Assembly: GCA_013289045.1 (NCBI GenBank)
Contig: JABDAU010000005.1
Location: 1 to 64,000 of the forward strand
Length of the DNA: 64,000 bases
From: Bacteroidota bacterium
Lineage (GTDB): Bacteria > Bacteroidota > Bacteroidia > Sphingobacteriales > Sphingobacteriaceae
Direction: 5' to 3'
Part shown: one piece after another, positions 25,737-32,038 of the stretch
Layout: each line of letters begins with the position of its first letter
Numbering within the stretch: the stretch's first letter is position 1
Notes under the pieces: generated by a model
Database searches by the model: none
The model's input: the letters and a program-made list of their open reading frames with translations, nothing else
Told to the model about the DNA's origin: nothing
Translations under genes and position numbers: made by a program

Positions 25737-26182
25737 TCAGAAGCTCATACCGTAACTCTGCATCGCAAATAGTATAAACACGGTGACGGCCAATGGCCAA
25801 AGGATACTGCGCGGGTAATAGTCCTTTTCGGGAAGCTCTTTTTATAGAAATAGAATGCCAGCGCCAGTCCGCCGAGGATTTGCAGCGCCTTGAATATGCC
25901 AAGGTACAACAAGTCGTTTAGCGAAAGCACATTGGCGGTGAGTTTGTAATTATTGGTGAACCAGTATTCGCCATAGGTTTCAACGCCTTCAAAAGCCAGC
26001 AGGAAGATAACCACCGGCGCAATGGCTTTTTTATAACCGGCCACCCACAGGTTAATGATGAGCAATATACCGCCGATAAGCGGATCGGCCAGTATGGAGA
26101 ACCATAACACAGCATTGCGCGAGTAGATCTCTACAAAATCGCCGTTATGTTGGTCAAGGTTATCGTTATCATCAAATTCCAT
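25737..26182 (-). pseudogene. Small polytopic membrane protein gene with a -1 frameshift near its 3' end
   Basis: The track ORF (25745-26182, 145 aa) has four to five hydrophobic segments starting LWFSILADPLIGGILLIIN. After FYFYKK the frame loses membrane character and turns into Pro/Cys/Arg-rich sequence. Reading one base over continues ELPEKDYYPRSILWPLAV and another helix (TVFILFAMQSYGMSF), stopping at 25737. The switch point is a run of five A's on the minus strand (+ 25839-25843); six would restore one frame. It is either a sequencing error or a recent frameshift. Family not recognised. Confidence 0.7.
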
Positions 26183-26186
26183 GCGG

Positions 26187-26194
26187 CAAATATA
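26187..26194 (-). promoter_or_regulatory. Candidate -7 box abutting the start of the 26182 gene
   Basis: TATATTTG on the minus strand, four bases from the ATG. The spacing is nearly the same as for prfB and pdeM. Confidence 0.35.
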
Positions 26195-26294
26195 CGTTTC
26201 AACCCGGTTTTAGTGGGTTGCGGTAAGTAAAATATCTGTGTATTAGCAAGAAATAAAAAGAGCCCGGGATGTGCGATTCCTTCCCTCTGCCCTT

Positions 26295-26329
26295 CTGGTT
26301 TAAGAGTTAGCGCAGCGCTCTTAAACCAG
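26295..26329. repeat. Hairpin CTGGTTTAAGAG
   Basis: CTGGTTTAAGAG and its exact inverse CTCTTAAACCAG, separated by 11 bases, lie in the divergent gap between the frameshifted membrane gene and the START-domain gene. Confidence 0.6.
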
Positions 26330-26520
26330 TAATGTTTGTGAAATTGAAAGCTTCTGCACAACATTCCTCTCACATTTCAACCAAATTCAATTTTATTTTC
26401 GTTGGTAACTTTAATGTCATATTAATAACACATTTTCACAAAAAATACGTTTTTATTACTCACCCCTATAAAAATTCAATGCGCGCACAACCGTTCCGTA
26501 GCCCGAGGCGTTCTTATTAT

Positions 26521-27135
26521 ATGAAGAGCCTGTTATTCGCATTTGCCGCCCTGTTTATACTTAGCACCACTGCAAACGCCCAGCAAGCCTGGGAGCTGCG
26601 CCGCGACGAGGATGGCATAAAAATATATTCGCGCCGCGTTAGCGGCAGCAAAACCATCGAGCTGCGCCTGCTTACCCAATACAACGCCACCTCGCAGCAG
26701 CTCATCAATACGCTGCTTGATATCAGCAACTATTCCAACTGGATCTACGGCAACAGGAAAGCCGGCGTCATAAAAAAAGTAAGCGACCACGACATCATTT
26801 ACTTTACCGAAGCGCACCTGCCATGGCCCATTGCCGACCGCGACCTGGTAACCGAGCTCATCATTAACCAGGCCACGCAAACCGCGCCGCTCACCATACA
26901 AGCCAAAAGCGTACAAGGCATATTGCCGCCCAAACCCCATTTCATCCGCGTGCCCTACTCCATGGCCACCTGGCACGTAATGCCCGATGGCGCCAACAAA
27001 ATAAACGTCGACTACACCTTCGCCATCGACCCGGGCGGCAGCATCCCCAACTGGCTCGTCAACATGACCATCGCCAGCGGCCCGTATAAATCGTTTGTGA
27101 AGTTGAGGGACATATTGAAGACGGCGAAAGGGTGA
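26521..27135 (+). CDS. Exported START-domain (SRPBCC) lipid-binding protein
   Basis: ATG at 26521 gives 204 residues with a signal peptide (MKSLLFAFAALFILSTTANA). The track's extension upstream is AT-rich non-coding DNA. The mature part is one START/SRPBCC domain: WELRRDEDGIKIYSRRVSGS, LLDISNYSNWIYG, HLPWPIADRDLV and VDYTFAIDPGGSIPNWLVN are typical strands and helices. It probably binds a lipid or other hydrophobic ligand in the periplasm. Codon use is markedly GC-rich compared with the AT-rich DNA before it. Confidence 0.85.
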   Translation: MKSLLFAFAALFILSTTANAQQAWELRRDEDGIKIYSRRVSGSKTIELRLLTQYNATSQQLINTLLDISNYSNWIYGNRKAGVIKKVSDHDIIYFTEAHLPWPIADRDLVTELIINQATQTAPLTIQAKSVQGILPPKPHFIRVPYSMATWHVMPDGANKINVDYTFAIDPGGSIPNWLVNMTIASGPYKSFVKLRDILKTAKG

Positions 27136-27175
27136 GGGGGCAGTTTATCAAACTTTACAACTAATCTCTAATCAT

Positions 27176-27282
27176 GGGCGTTGCCACAGCCTGCGCTGAG
27201 GCCCTCGAAGCGGCCCGCGCTATCCGTTCATACTGCACGAGGCCTTAGCCGCGAGGCCGGTATCCACTACTATCGCTAACGC
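27176..27282 (-). repeat. GCGTTAG...AACGCCC dispersed repeat, copy C (reverse)
   Basis: On the minus strand it runs GCGTTAGCGATAGTAGTGGA, then TACCGGCC, and on to GGCAACGCCC. It shares both ends and the TACCGGCC and CAGTATGA blocks with the copies at 31790 and 39583. It lies just outside the left GTTCG repeat of the accessory module. Confidence 0.75.
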
Positions 27283-27293
27283 GGGCTGAAGAA

Positions 27294-27340
27294 GTGTTCG
27301 TTCGGTACCTGACCGAACACTTCCGAACAGTGCCGAACAC
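27294..27340. repeat. GTTCG-type repeat a (left end of accessory module)
   Basis: GTGTTCGTTCGGTACC, TGACCGAACACTTCCGAAC and AGTGCCGAACAC in series. Its reverse complement aligns with the repeat at 31488 with only a few differences, so the two form long inverted repeats about 4.2 kb apart. It touches the stop codon of the 27340 gene. Confidence 0.75.
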
Positions 27341-27774
27341 TAATCCTCCTCGTCCATTTCCCATGGGTCGGTAACCAGCTTTATTACGATAACGCTTGGG
27401 TCATCCTTAAGCGGGTTTAAGTCTTTGGTTTTAGTGCAATATACTGCATTAGCTTCGTCCGCCCATACCTGAAGTTCAAACTCGCCGGGGACTTCACAGG
27501 TGAGTTTGGTGTTGGGTTGTATCTCAAAATATTCCAGTACTCTTAGTATAGTGCCTGCGGTTTTCTGCATCGCTGCTTTACCGTCTTCGGCTTCATCGCG
27601 GGCTTTTTGTATCTCGCGGTTACAGCGGATAATGGCATCCAGCTCGTTCACATTGGTTTGTCCGGTGTAGGGCAAAGCATCAGCAAGCAGGCGATGAAAT
27701 CGCTTTTCCAGTTTACGGTGCCAGTGTGTTTGGTTGTAATATTTGTGGCACAGGTTGGTTAATTCTCCGTCCAT
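27340..27774 (-). CDS. Hypothetical protein of the accessory replication-like module
   Basis: A 144-residue soluble, charged protein: a helical basic N-terminus (YYNQTHWHRKLEKRFHRLL), a helical middle (DAIIRCNREIQKARDEAEDG) and an acidic C-terminus (DPWEMDEED). No domain is recognised. It overlaps the 3' end of the DUF6371 gene by 16 bases, so it is translationally coupled to it and belongs to the same module. It may be a partner of the primase-like or ATPase proteins, but nothing in the sequence shows this directly. Confidence 0.65.
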   Translation of the reverse strand: MDGELTNLCHKYYNQTHWHRKLEKRFHRLLADALPYTGQTNVNELDAIIRCNREIQKARDEAEDGKAAMQKTAGTILRVLEYFEIQPNTKLTCEVPGEFELQVWADEANAVYCTKTKDLNPLKDDPSVIVIKLVTDPWEMDEED

Positions 27775-28748
27775 TTTTTCATTTGTTTAATTTGTTCAAT
27801 CCATAGGTCGGCAAGGTCAATGCCTTGCGCATGTTCTTCGGGTGTGGCGTTTCGTTGCAATATCTGGTCGACAGCAAAGGTTGCGGTCGGGATACGCAGG
27901 TTCAGTTCACGGGCTTTTTGTATCCATTTTTCATAGCCATTGGTATCAGGGAATAAGATCACCCGCCTGCCTTTTAATACTTTGCACTTCTCCAGGCTTA
28001 GCCCTTCCAAACTCCCGGCGGCCAGCCAGATATGGTCGGGCTGAAAAAAGCTGCATATTACAGCAGTCTTTTCACTTTCGGCTATCGCTACTATTTTGTT
28101 GGGATGTGCTTTGAGCAGGTGCTCGCCGAAAAAGCATTGCTGAAGAGTGAAGTTTGCAGTTGCCTGTTTGCAGTTTGCTTTATTACTGCCAACTGATAAC
28201 TGCTTACTGCTAACTAAACTATGCGCCCACGCAATATGATTATACGGCTGCTTTACCCGGTGTCCGTCCGCTGGATTGTACAGCATTATTTTTCCGGTGC
28301 GCAGTTTGTCGTTCACATCCACCTGCCAAAATATAGTTGCGCCCGGCCAGTGTTTTGATGTGCCGATATGGTATTGATAAGCCAGGCGATAAGCCGTATC
28401 CTCGCCAAAGCAACGCACCAAAAAAGCCACGAAGTTATTGCGCTTAAATGCCCTTTCGGTTTCGCGCAGGTATTCAAAGGGCAGGGTATCGAAATAGTTG
28501 ATGGGTTGTGGTTCATGGTTAATGGTGTTTGGATAGCCCTGAACCGAGCCGCCGCTGGCGAAATAATCGCGTGGCGGGTAATGGTAGCCGCAATGGTCTA
28601 TGCGGTCGCATTTACCTACGTGGTCGGCTAAGTAAGCGTTGGTTTGGGTGTCGATATACCGTTTAAAAGTGCGGCGGTTATCGCAGCATTCGGGGCACAC
28701 AAAGCGGCTGCCCCTGCCCTGGTAAGGTTGTAGGATGTAGCGGTGCAT
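27759..28748 (-). CDS. DUF6371/toprim-like (primase-like) protein
   Basis: ATG at 28748 (MHRYILQPYQGRG) gives 329 residues; the track's longer start reads through a GGGAGGGG repeat. The N-terminus has zinc-finger-like cysteines (FVCPECCDNRR, KCDRIDHCGYHYPP). The C-terminal half has toprim features: Glu in IAESEKTA and an Asp in ILFPDTNGYEKW. This layout matches the DUF6371 proteins of Bacteroidota mobile DNA and suggests a primase-like role. Residues about 178-204 (SSKQLSVGSNKANCKQATAN) look repeat-derived, being encoded by a GCAGTTGGCAG-type low-complexity sequence. Confidence 0.75.
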   Translation of the reverse strand: MHRYILQPYQGRGSRFVCPECCDNRRTFKRYIDTQTNAYLADHVGKCDRIDHCGYHYPPRDYFASGGSVQGYPNTINHEPQPINYFDTLPFEYLRETERAFKRNNFVAFLVRCFGEDTAYRLAYQYHIGTSKHWPGATIFWQVDVNDKLRTGKIMLYNPADGHRVKQPYNHIAWAHSLVSSKQLSVGSNKANCKQATANFTLQQCFFGEHLLKAHPNKIVAIAESEKTAVICSFFQPDHIWLAAGSLEGLSLEKCKVLKGRRVILFPDTNGYEKWIQKARELNLRIPTATFAVDQILQRNATPEEHAQGIDLADLWIEQIKQMKKWTEN

Positions 28749-28789
28749 TTTGAGGTGAAAGGCAAAAGGGTAAAGGCGAATGATTTTCA

Positions 28790-28911
28790 ATTCCCTCCCA
28801 CGGGGAGGGGCGCGCGGGGTAGTGAAGTGGCAGGGAGGGGTTTGGCGAACAATGCCTAACAAGCAATGCATGGCGCATAAACCCCTCCCTTCCCCTCCCA
28901 CGGGAGGGAAT
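28790..28911. repeat. Inverted repeat of CCCTCCCACGGG type
   Basis: ATTCCCTCCCACGGGGAGGGG at one end and CCCCTCCCACGGGAGGGAAT at the other, with AAACCCCTCCC/GGGAGGGGTTT inside. It fills the roughly 300-base gap between the ATPase and DUF6371 genes and explains the spurious N-terminal extension of the latter in the track. Confidence 0.75.
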
Positions 28912-28954
28912 CGCACGGGGCTTTGCTTTTATCGCATTTTCATACTGGCGATAA

Positions 28955-28999
28955 GTGTTCGTTCGTTCGGTATCTGTATCATTCCGAACGAACGAACAC
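28955..28999. repeat. GTTCG-type repeat b (perfect 16-bp inverted repeat)
   Basis: GTGTTCGTTCGTTCGG, 13 bases, then CCGAACGAACGAACAC. It is a perfect hairpin between the ATPase and DUF6371 genes, of the same family as 27294, 30326 and 31488. Confidence 0.8.
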
Positions 29000-29049
29000 C
29001 TGAGGCTTATAGGCGAAAGGAAAAGGGCGAAAGTAAAAAACCTTTAACC

Positions 29050-30093
29050 TTATAAGTTGGCTTTAGCGGCTTTTATCATGCGGTCAACCTGCGAATGGTT
29101 TTTGCCCATTTTGGCAGCTATCTCGCGCAGGCTCATGCCTTCTTCACGCAGGCGCAGGGCTTCTTCGGCCTGGTCAGGGTCTATGCCACGGCCTTGCTGT
29201 TTACGCAGGTGATCTGCTTCGGTACCGTAACCTTCAAAATCGTACAGCAGGAAGTTGGCCGGTTTTTCAACTCTGCAAATGCATACATTGTTACTGCCAT
29301 ATTCCTGCCCGGTATTGCGTTGCTTTATCTGCTTCAGGTAACGCAGGTTTTTGTCTATAGTGCTTTCGCCAATGGCAAAGGCGCTGTCGCAAAAGTTCAT
29401 CAACATCTTGCTGCCCTGCAAATCGTTGCGGGTAATGGGCAGGCTCATGTCCCGCTTTGGGGTATGCGCCAGTGCCAGTATGCTCAGGCCATAGCGGTTT
29501 TTCAATGCCTTCAGGTGCTTCATCAGCGGTAAGGCATCTTTGGCTTTTTCATTTTCGCTACGCAGGTAAGTGAGGTTATCTATCACCACTATTTTACTGC
29601 CGGTTTGCACTATGCTGCGTTCAAGGCAGGCACTCAGGTATTCGTCGAAATCCTTAAAGCCGGGCGGCATTTCGCTATTGGGGTTCAGTTCGGCACGGTA
29701 AAAATTGTCGTTAAACCGGTAATGGTCTTGGTAATCGATGGAATACCTTGCCTCGAATTGCTTTTCGGTGAGCTCGAAATCGCAATAAAGTACCGGCTGG
29801 ATATTCGCTTCGCAATCGAACGGATTAACAGAATCGCCCATACTGATGGCATTGGCAATTTGCACTGCCAGTATGGATTTGCCCAAATTGCTATCGGCAA
29901 ACAAAATACACAGTTCGCCTTCGTACCAAAATTTGCCGAAAAGCATTTTGGGTATGGCACGCTGGTTAGCCTGTTTGAGCCAGGTATTGGCAGTGCGAAC
30001 GGTAAACAGTTCATCCTCGTTAACGAGGAAAACGCTTTGGTCGGGCGTTGGATGGATGCCGTCGAAGGCATTGGCAAGGTTGTTGGTTTGCAT
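29050..30093 (-). CDS. RepA-like AAA/RecA-fold ATPase with C-terminal HTH
   Basis: A 347-residue ATPase resembling plasmid RepA/DnaB-type helicases (AAA_25). Walker A is FADSNLGKSILAVQIANAI (about 69-87; P-loop residues NLGKS kept). Walker B is KIVVIDNLTYL (about 164-174). Further motifs are LALAHTPKRD and RNDLQGSKMLMNFCDS. The last about 40 residues form a resolvase-like HTH (RLREEGMSLREIAAKMGKNH). Together with the DUF6371 primase-like gene downstream it makes a compact replication-type module. No integrase or relaxase is visible nearby. Confidence 0.8.
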   Translation of the reverse strand: MQTNNLANAFDGIHPTPDQSVFLVNEDELFTVRTANTWLKQANQRAIPKMLFGKFWYEGELCILFADSNLGKSILAVQIANAISMGDSVNPFDCEANIQPVLYCDFELTEKQFEARYSIDYQDHYRFNDNFYRAELNPNSEMPPGFKDFDEYLSACLERSIVQTGSKIVVIDNLTYLRSENEKAKDALPLMKHLKALKNRYGLSILALAHTPKRDMSLPITRNDLQGSKMLMNFCDSAFAIGESTIDKNLRYLKQIKQRNTGQEYGSNNVCICRVEKPANFLLYDFEGYGTEADHLRKQQGRGIDPDQAEEALRLREEGMSLREIAAKMGKNHSQVDRMIKAAKANL

Positions 30094-30113
30094 GGTGGTT
30101 TGGTTTGGTGAGT

Positions 30114-30150
30114 GGTTGATTGAGTTGATTAGGCGAATGGTTGATTGAGT
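30114..30150 (+). repeat. Direct repeats GGTTGATTGAGT upstream of the RepA-like gene
   Basis: GGTTGATTGAGT occurs twice exactly (30114-30125 and 30139-30150), with a partial third copy (GTTGATTG) after. Short direct repeats upstream of a RepA-like gene are reminiscent of iterons. The gap 30094-30712 otherwise holds repeat c and no visible gene. Confidence 0.45.
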
Positions 30151-30325
30151 GAGTGTTGATTGTTGGGTTAGGCGTAGTTCAACTACTTAACTACTCACCT
30201 AATGAACCACTCACCATTTTTGCGCAGCAAAAAGAAAAAATACCCCTCTTATAGCCACTTATAGTAGTAGATGGCTTTTGTCGTGCTGTTAAAGGCAGAC
30301 CTGTTTAGACTATGTTTTTGCTGGG

Positions 30326-30381
30326 GTGTTCGTTCGGTACCTTACCGAACACTTCTGTTACACTTCCGAACGAACGAACAC
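30326..30381. repeat. GTTCG-type repeat c
   Basis: GTGTTCGTTCGGTACC, TTACCGAACACTTC, then CACTTCCGAACGAACGAACAC. A compound inverted repeat between the RepA-like gene and the 30713 gene. Confidence 0.75.
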
Positions 30382-30712
30382 TTTGTAAAGACTTGAATGA
30401 ACAATTAGAGGGTGATGTTCATTACAAATATAAAGAAATATCTTTTATATTACATAATATTCTTTAAAATAGTTTGTAATTGATTGAGGATGAGGCAGGA
30501 AAAGTTTGGTGGGATTTGTGGTATTCGTTCTTTAGGGATGTTCAGTTGTGGAGCGAACAGGGTGATTAATCCCAAGCGGGATGATTGCGAGAGCTGTGGG
30601 TATCTATAGGAGATGGACAAGTGTAAAGAATACTGACAAAGTGGTGTCACTTGATATTTAATTTTTGTGTGTATATTAGCGGTATTAAACTATTGAACCT
30701 GAAACATAAAAT

Positions 30713-31312
30713 ATGACTTGGTCTGCTGTTTGGAATGCATTCCTCAACGGGGTTGTCCCTGGCGTTGTAGCATCTGCAATTTTTCTTTTTATATTATTCA
30801 TGTTAAAGCCTAAAATTGTCATTAGTGATAAAATAGCTTCGCATTACAGAATAATTAACGGAACCAAACATCATGTTTATCTATTCAAAATAATAAACAA
30901 ATCTCTTTTCTTTAAGGTATATGACTTAAAGGCAAATGCGTTTGTTTGTGAAAACATTCAAAATGTAAACGGAGTAGACACGAAATACACTGATATTACT
31001 CTTAAAGGCGTAGATCAGTGGGTGTTAAACTCATTAAACTTTAGGCATATTTTACAAAATTTTTTAAGGAAGGACAAAACCTTACAGTCAAGGTGTGATT
31101 ATGCTGCTCAATTTGTAACATTTGATAATGTTGCAACTTTATTACAAAATAACTCGTACATTAGCTTACAAATATTAGCAAAGCACTCTTTAACTGGTTT
31201 TTCAAGAGTAAAAATAATGAAGTATCAGCACCACTCTAAAATCGAAAAAGGTGCATTTTTGAGTGGAAACTCATGTAAAATAGTCCAAATATCAGAACCA
31301 ATAAAACAATAA
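30713..31312 (+). CDS. AT-rich membrane-anchored hypothetical protein
   Basis: A 199-residue protein with one N-terminal membrane helix (GVVPGVVASAIFLFILFML, about 13-31) and a soluble, basic, beta-rich remainder (HHVYLFKIINKSLFFKVYDL). No family is recognised. Base composition is clearly more AT-rich than neighbouring housekeeping genes, which suggests acquisition. It is the only plus-strand gene of the module, transcribed divergently from the RepA-like ATPase and followed by a strong terminator at 31408. A role as effector or immunity protein is only a guess. Confidence 0.65.
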   Translation: MTWSAVWNAFLNGVVPGVVASAIFLFILFMLKPKIVISDKIASHYRIINGTKHHVYLFKIINKSLFFKVYDLKANAFVCENIQNVNGVDTKYTDITLKGVDQWVLNSLNFRHILQNFLRKDKTLQSRCDYAAQFVTFDNVATLLQNNSYISLQILAKHSLTGFSRVKIMKYQHHSKIEKGAFLSGNSCKIVQISEPIKQ

Positions 31313-31407
31313 TGAAAACCTCACGTTAAAATAAAAAGTATGAAAGCCATGGACATCATTGTGATTAAAATGTAAGCATCCCGAGGGGAAACTTACTTTA
31401 AAATACT

Positions 31408-31435
31408 AAGCCACCAGATTTTGGTGGCTTTTTTA
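31408..31435 (+). terminator. Intrinsic terminator after the 30713 gene
   Basis: AAGCCACCA-GATTT-TGGTGGCTT followed by TTTT, a 9-bp stem and U-run about 95 bases downstream of the stop. Confidence 0.85.
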
Positions 31436-31487
31436 TTGATAATTATTTTTCTACGCTGGTACACTCGCGCCGTTTGTACTTAGTAAA

Positions 31488-31535
31488 GTGTTCGGTAACC
31501 GTTCGGAAGTGTTCGGTCAGATACCGAACGAACAC
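31488..31535. repeat. GTTCG-type repeat d (right end of accessory module)
   Basis: GTGTTCGGTAACCGTTCGG, AAGTGTTCGGTCAG, ATACCGAACGAACAC. It aligns with the reverse complement of repeat a at 27294. Confidence 0.75.
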
Positions 31536-31556
31536 CCCACAAAGTATCAAACCATA

Positions 31557-31652
31557 CCGTCATGCTGAACTTGTTTCAGCACCTCATCATGCATGTGGAC
31601 TATGCATGTTGGCTACCTGTCTGTGGGTGCCGAAACAAGTTCGGCATGACGG
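31557..31652. repeat. GTCATGCTGAACTTGTTTC long inverted repeat
   Basis: CCGTCATGCTGAACTTGTTT...CACC and an imperfect inverse ending AAGTTCGGCATGACGG, with arms of about 27 bp. Its centre is CATGCATGTGGACTATGCATG. I recall this palindrome type from related genomes. The track ORF 31474-31722 is made of it. The gap 31313-32038 holds only repeats and a terminator. Confidence 0.75.
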
Positions 31653-31789
31653 GCTGAGTGGCTATCAGGGTAATCCTAAAATCCTGCGAATCATGGTTCA
31701 GACAATGGGCGTATACCTGTAAACGCAGAGATTGCGTCGTTGCGCCCGCGCTGCCCTGCTCACTCCGCGCAATGACGTGGGGGTGATTT

Positions 31790-31873
31790 GCGTTAGGGGT
31801 AGTAGCGGGTACCGGCCTCGCGCTTAATGCCTGAAGGCGTATGAGCGGATAACCCGGGCCGCAGGCAACGCCC
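31790..31873 (+). repeat. GCGTTAG...AACGCCC dispersed repeat, copy B
   Basis: GCGTTAGGGGTAGTAGCGGG, TACCGGCCTCGCGCTTAA, GTATGAGCGGATAACCCGGG, then GGCAACGCCC. Full length, and in the opposite orientation to copy C across the accessory module. Confidence 0.75.
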
Positions 31874-32038
31874 TGTGTTAGAGATTGGAAATGAGTGATT
31901 AGAGATTAGTTGCATGGCGTACAATACATTTCTAATTGACAACTAAGCAGGCAACGCCCCAATACTTTACCATCTTCTCGCCCGTTATTTTAATTTAATA
32001 CGGATTATTTATATTTAGGTGCCCTAATTGACCCTTAG

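Noticed and set aside
28749-28916. N-terminal extension of the DUF6371 protein
   Set aside because: It translates a CCCTCCCACGGG inverted repeat; the family start is MHRYILQPYQG at 28748.
31474-31722. 82-aa plus-strand ORF
   Set aside because: Consists of GTTCG repeat d and the GTCATGCTGAAC palindrome; repeat-derived.
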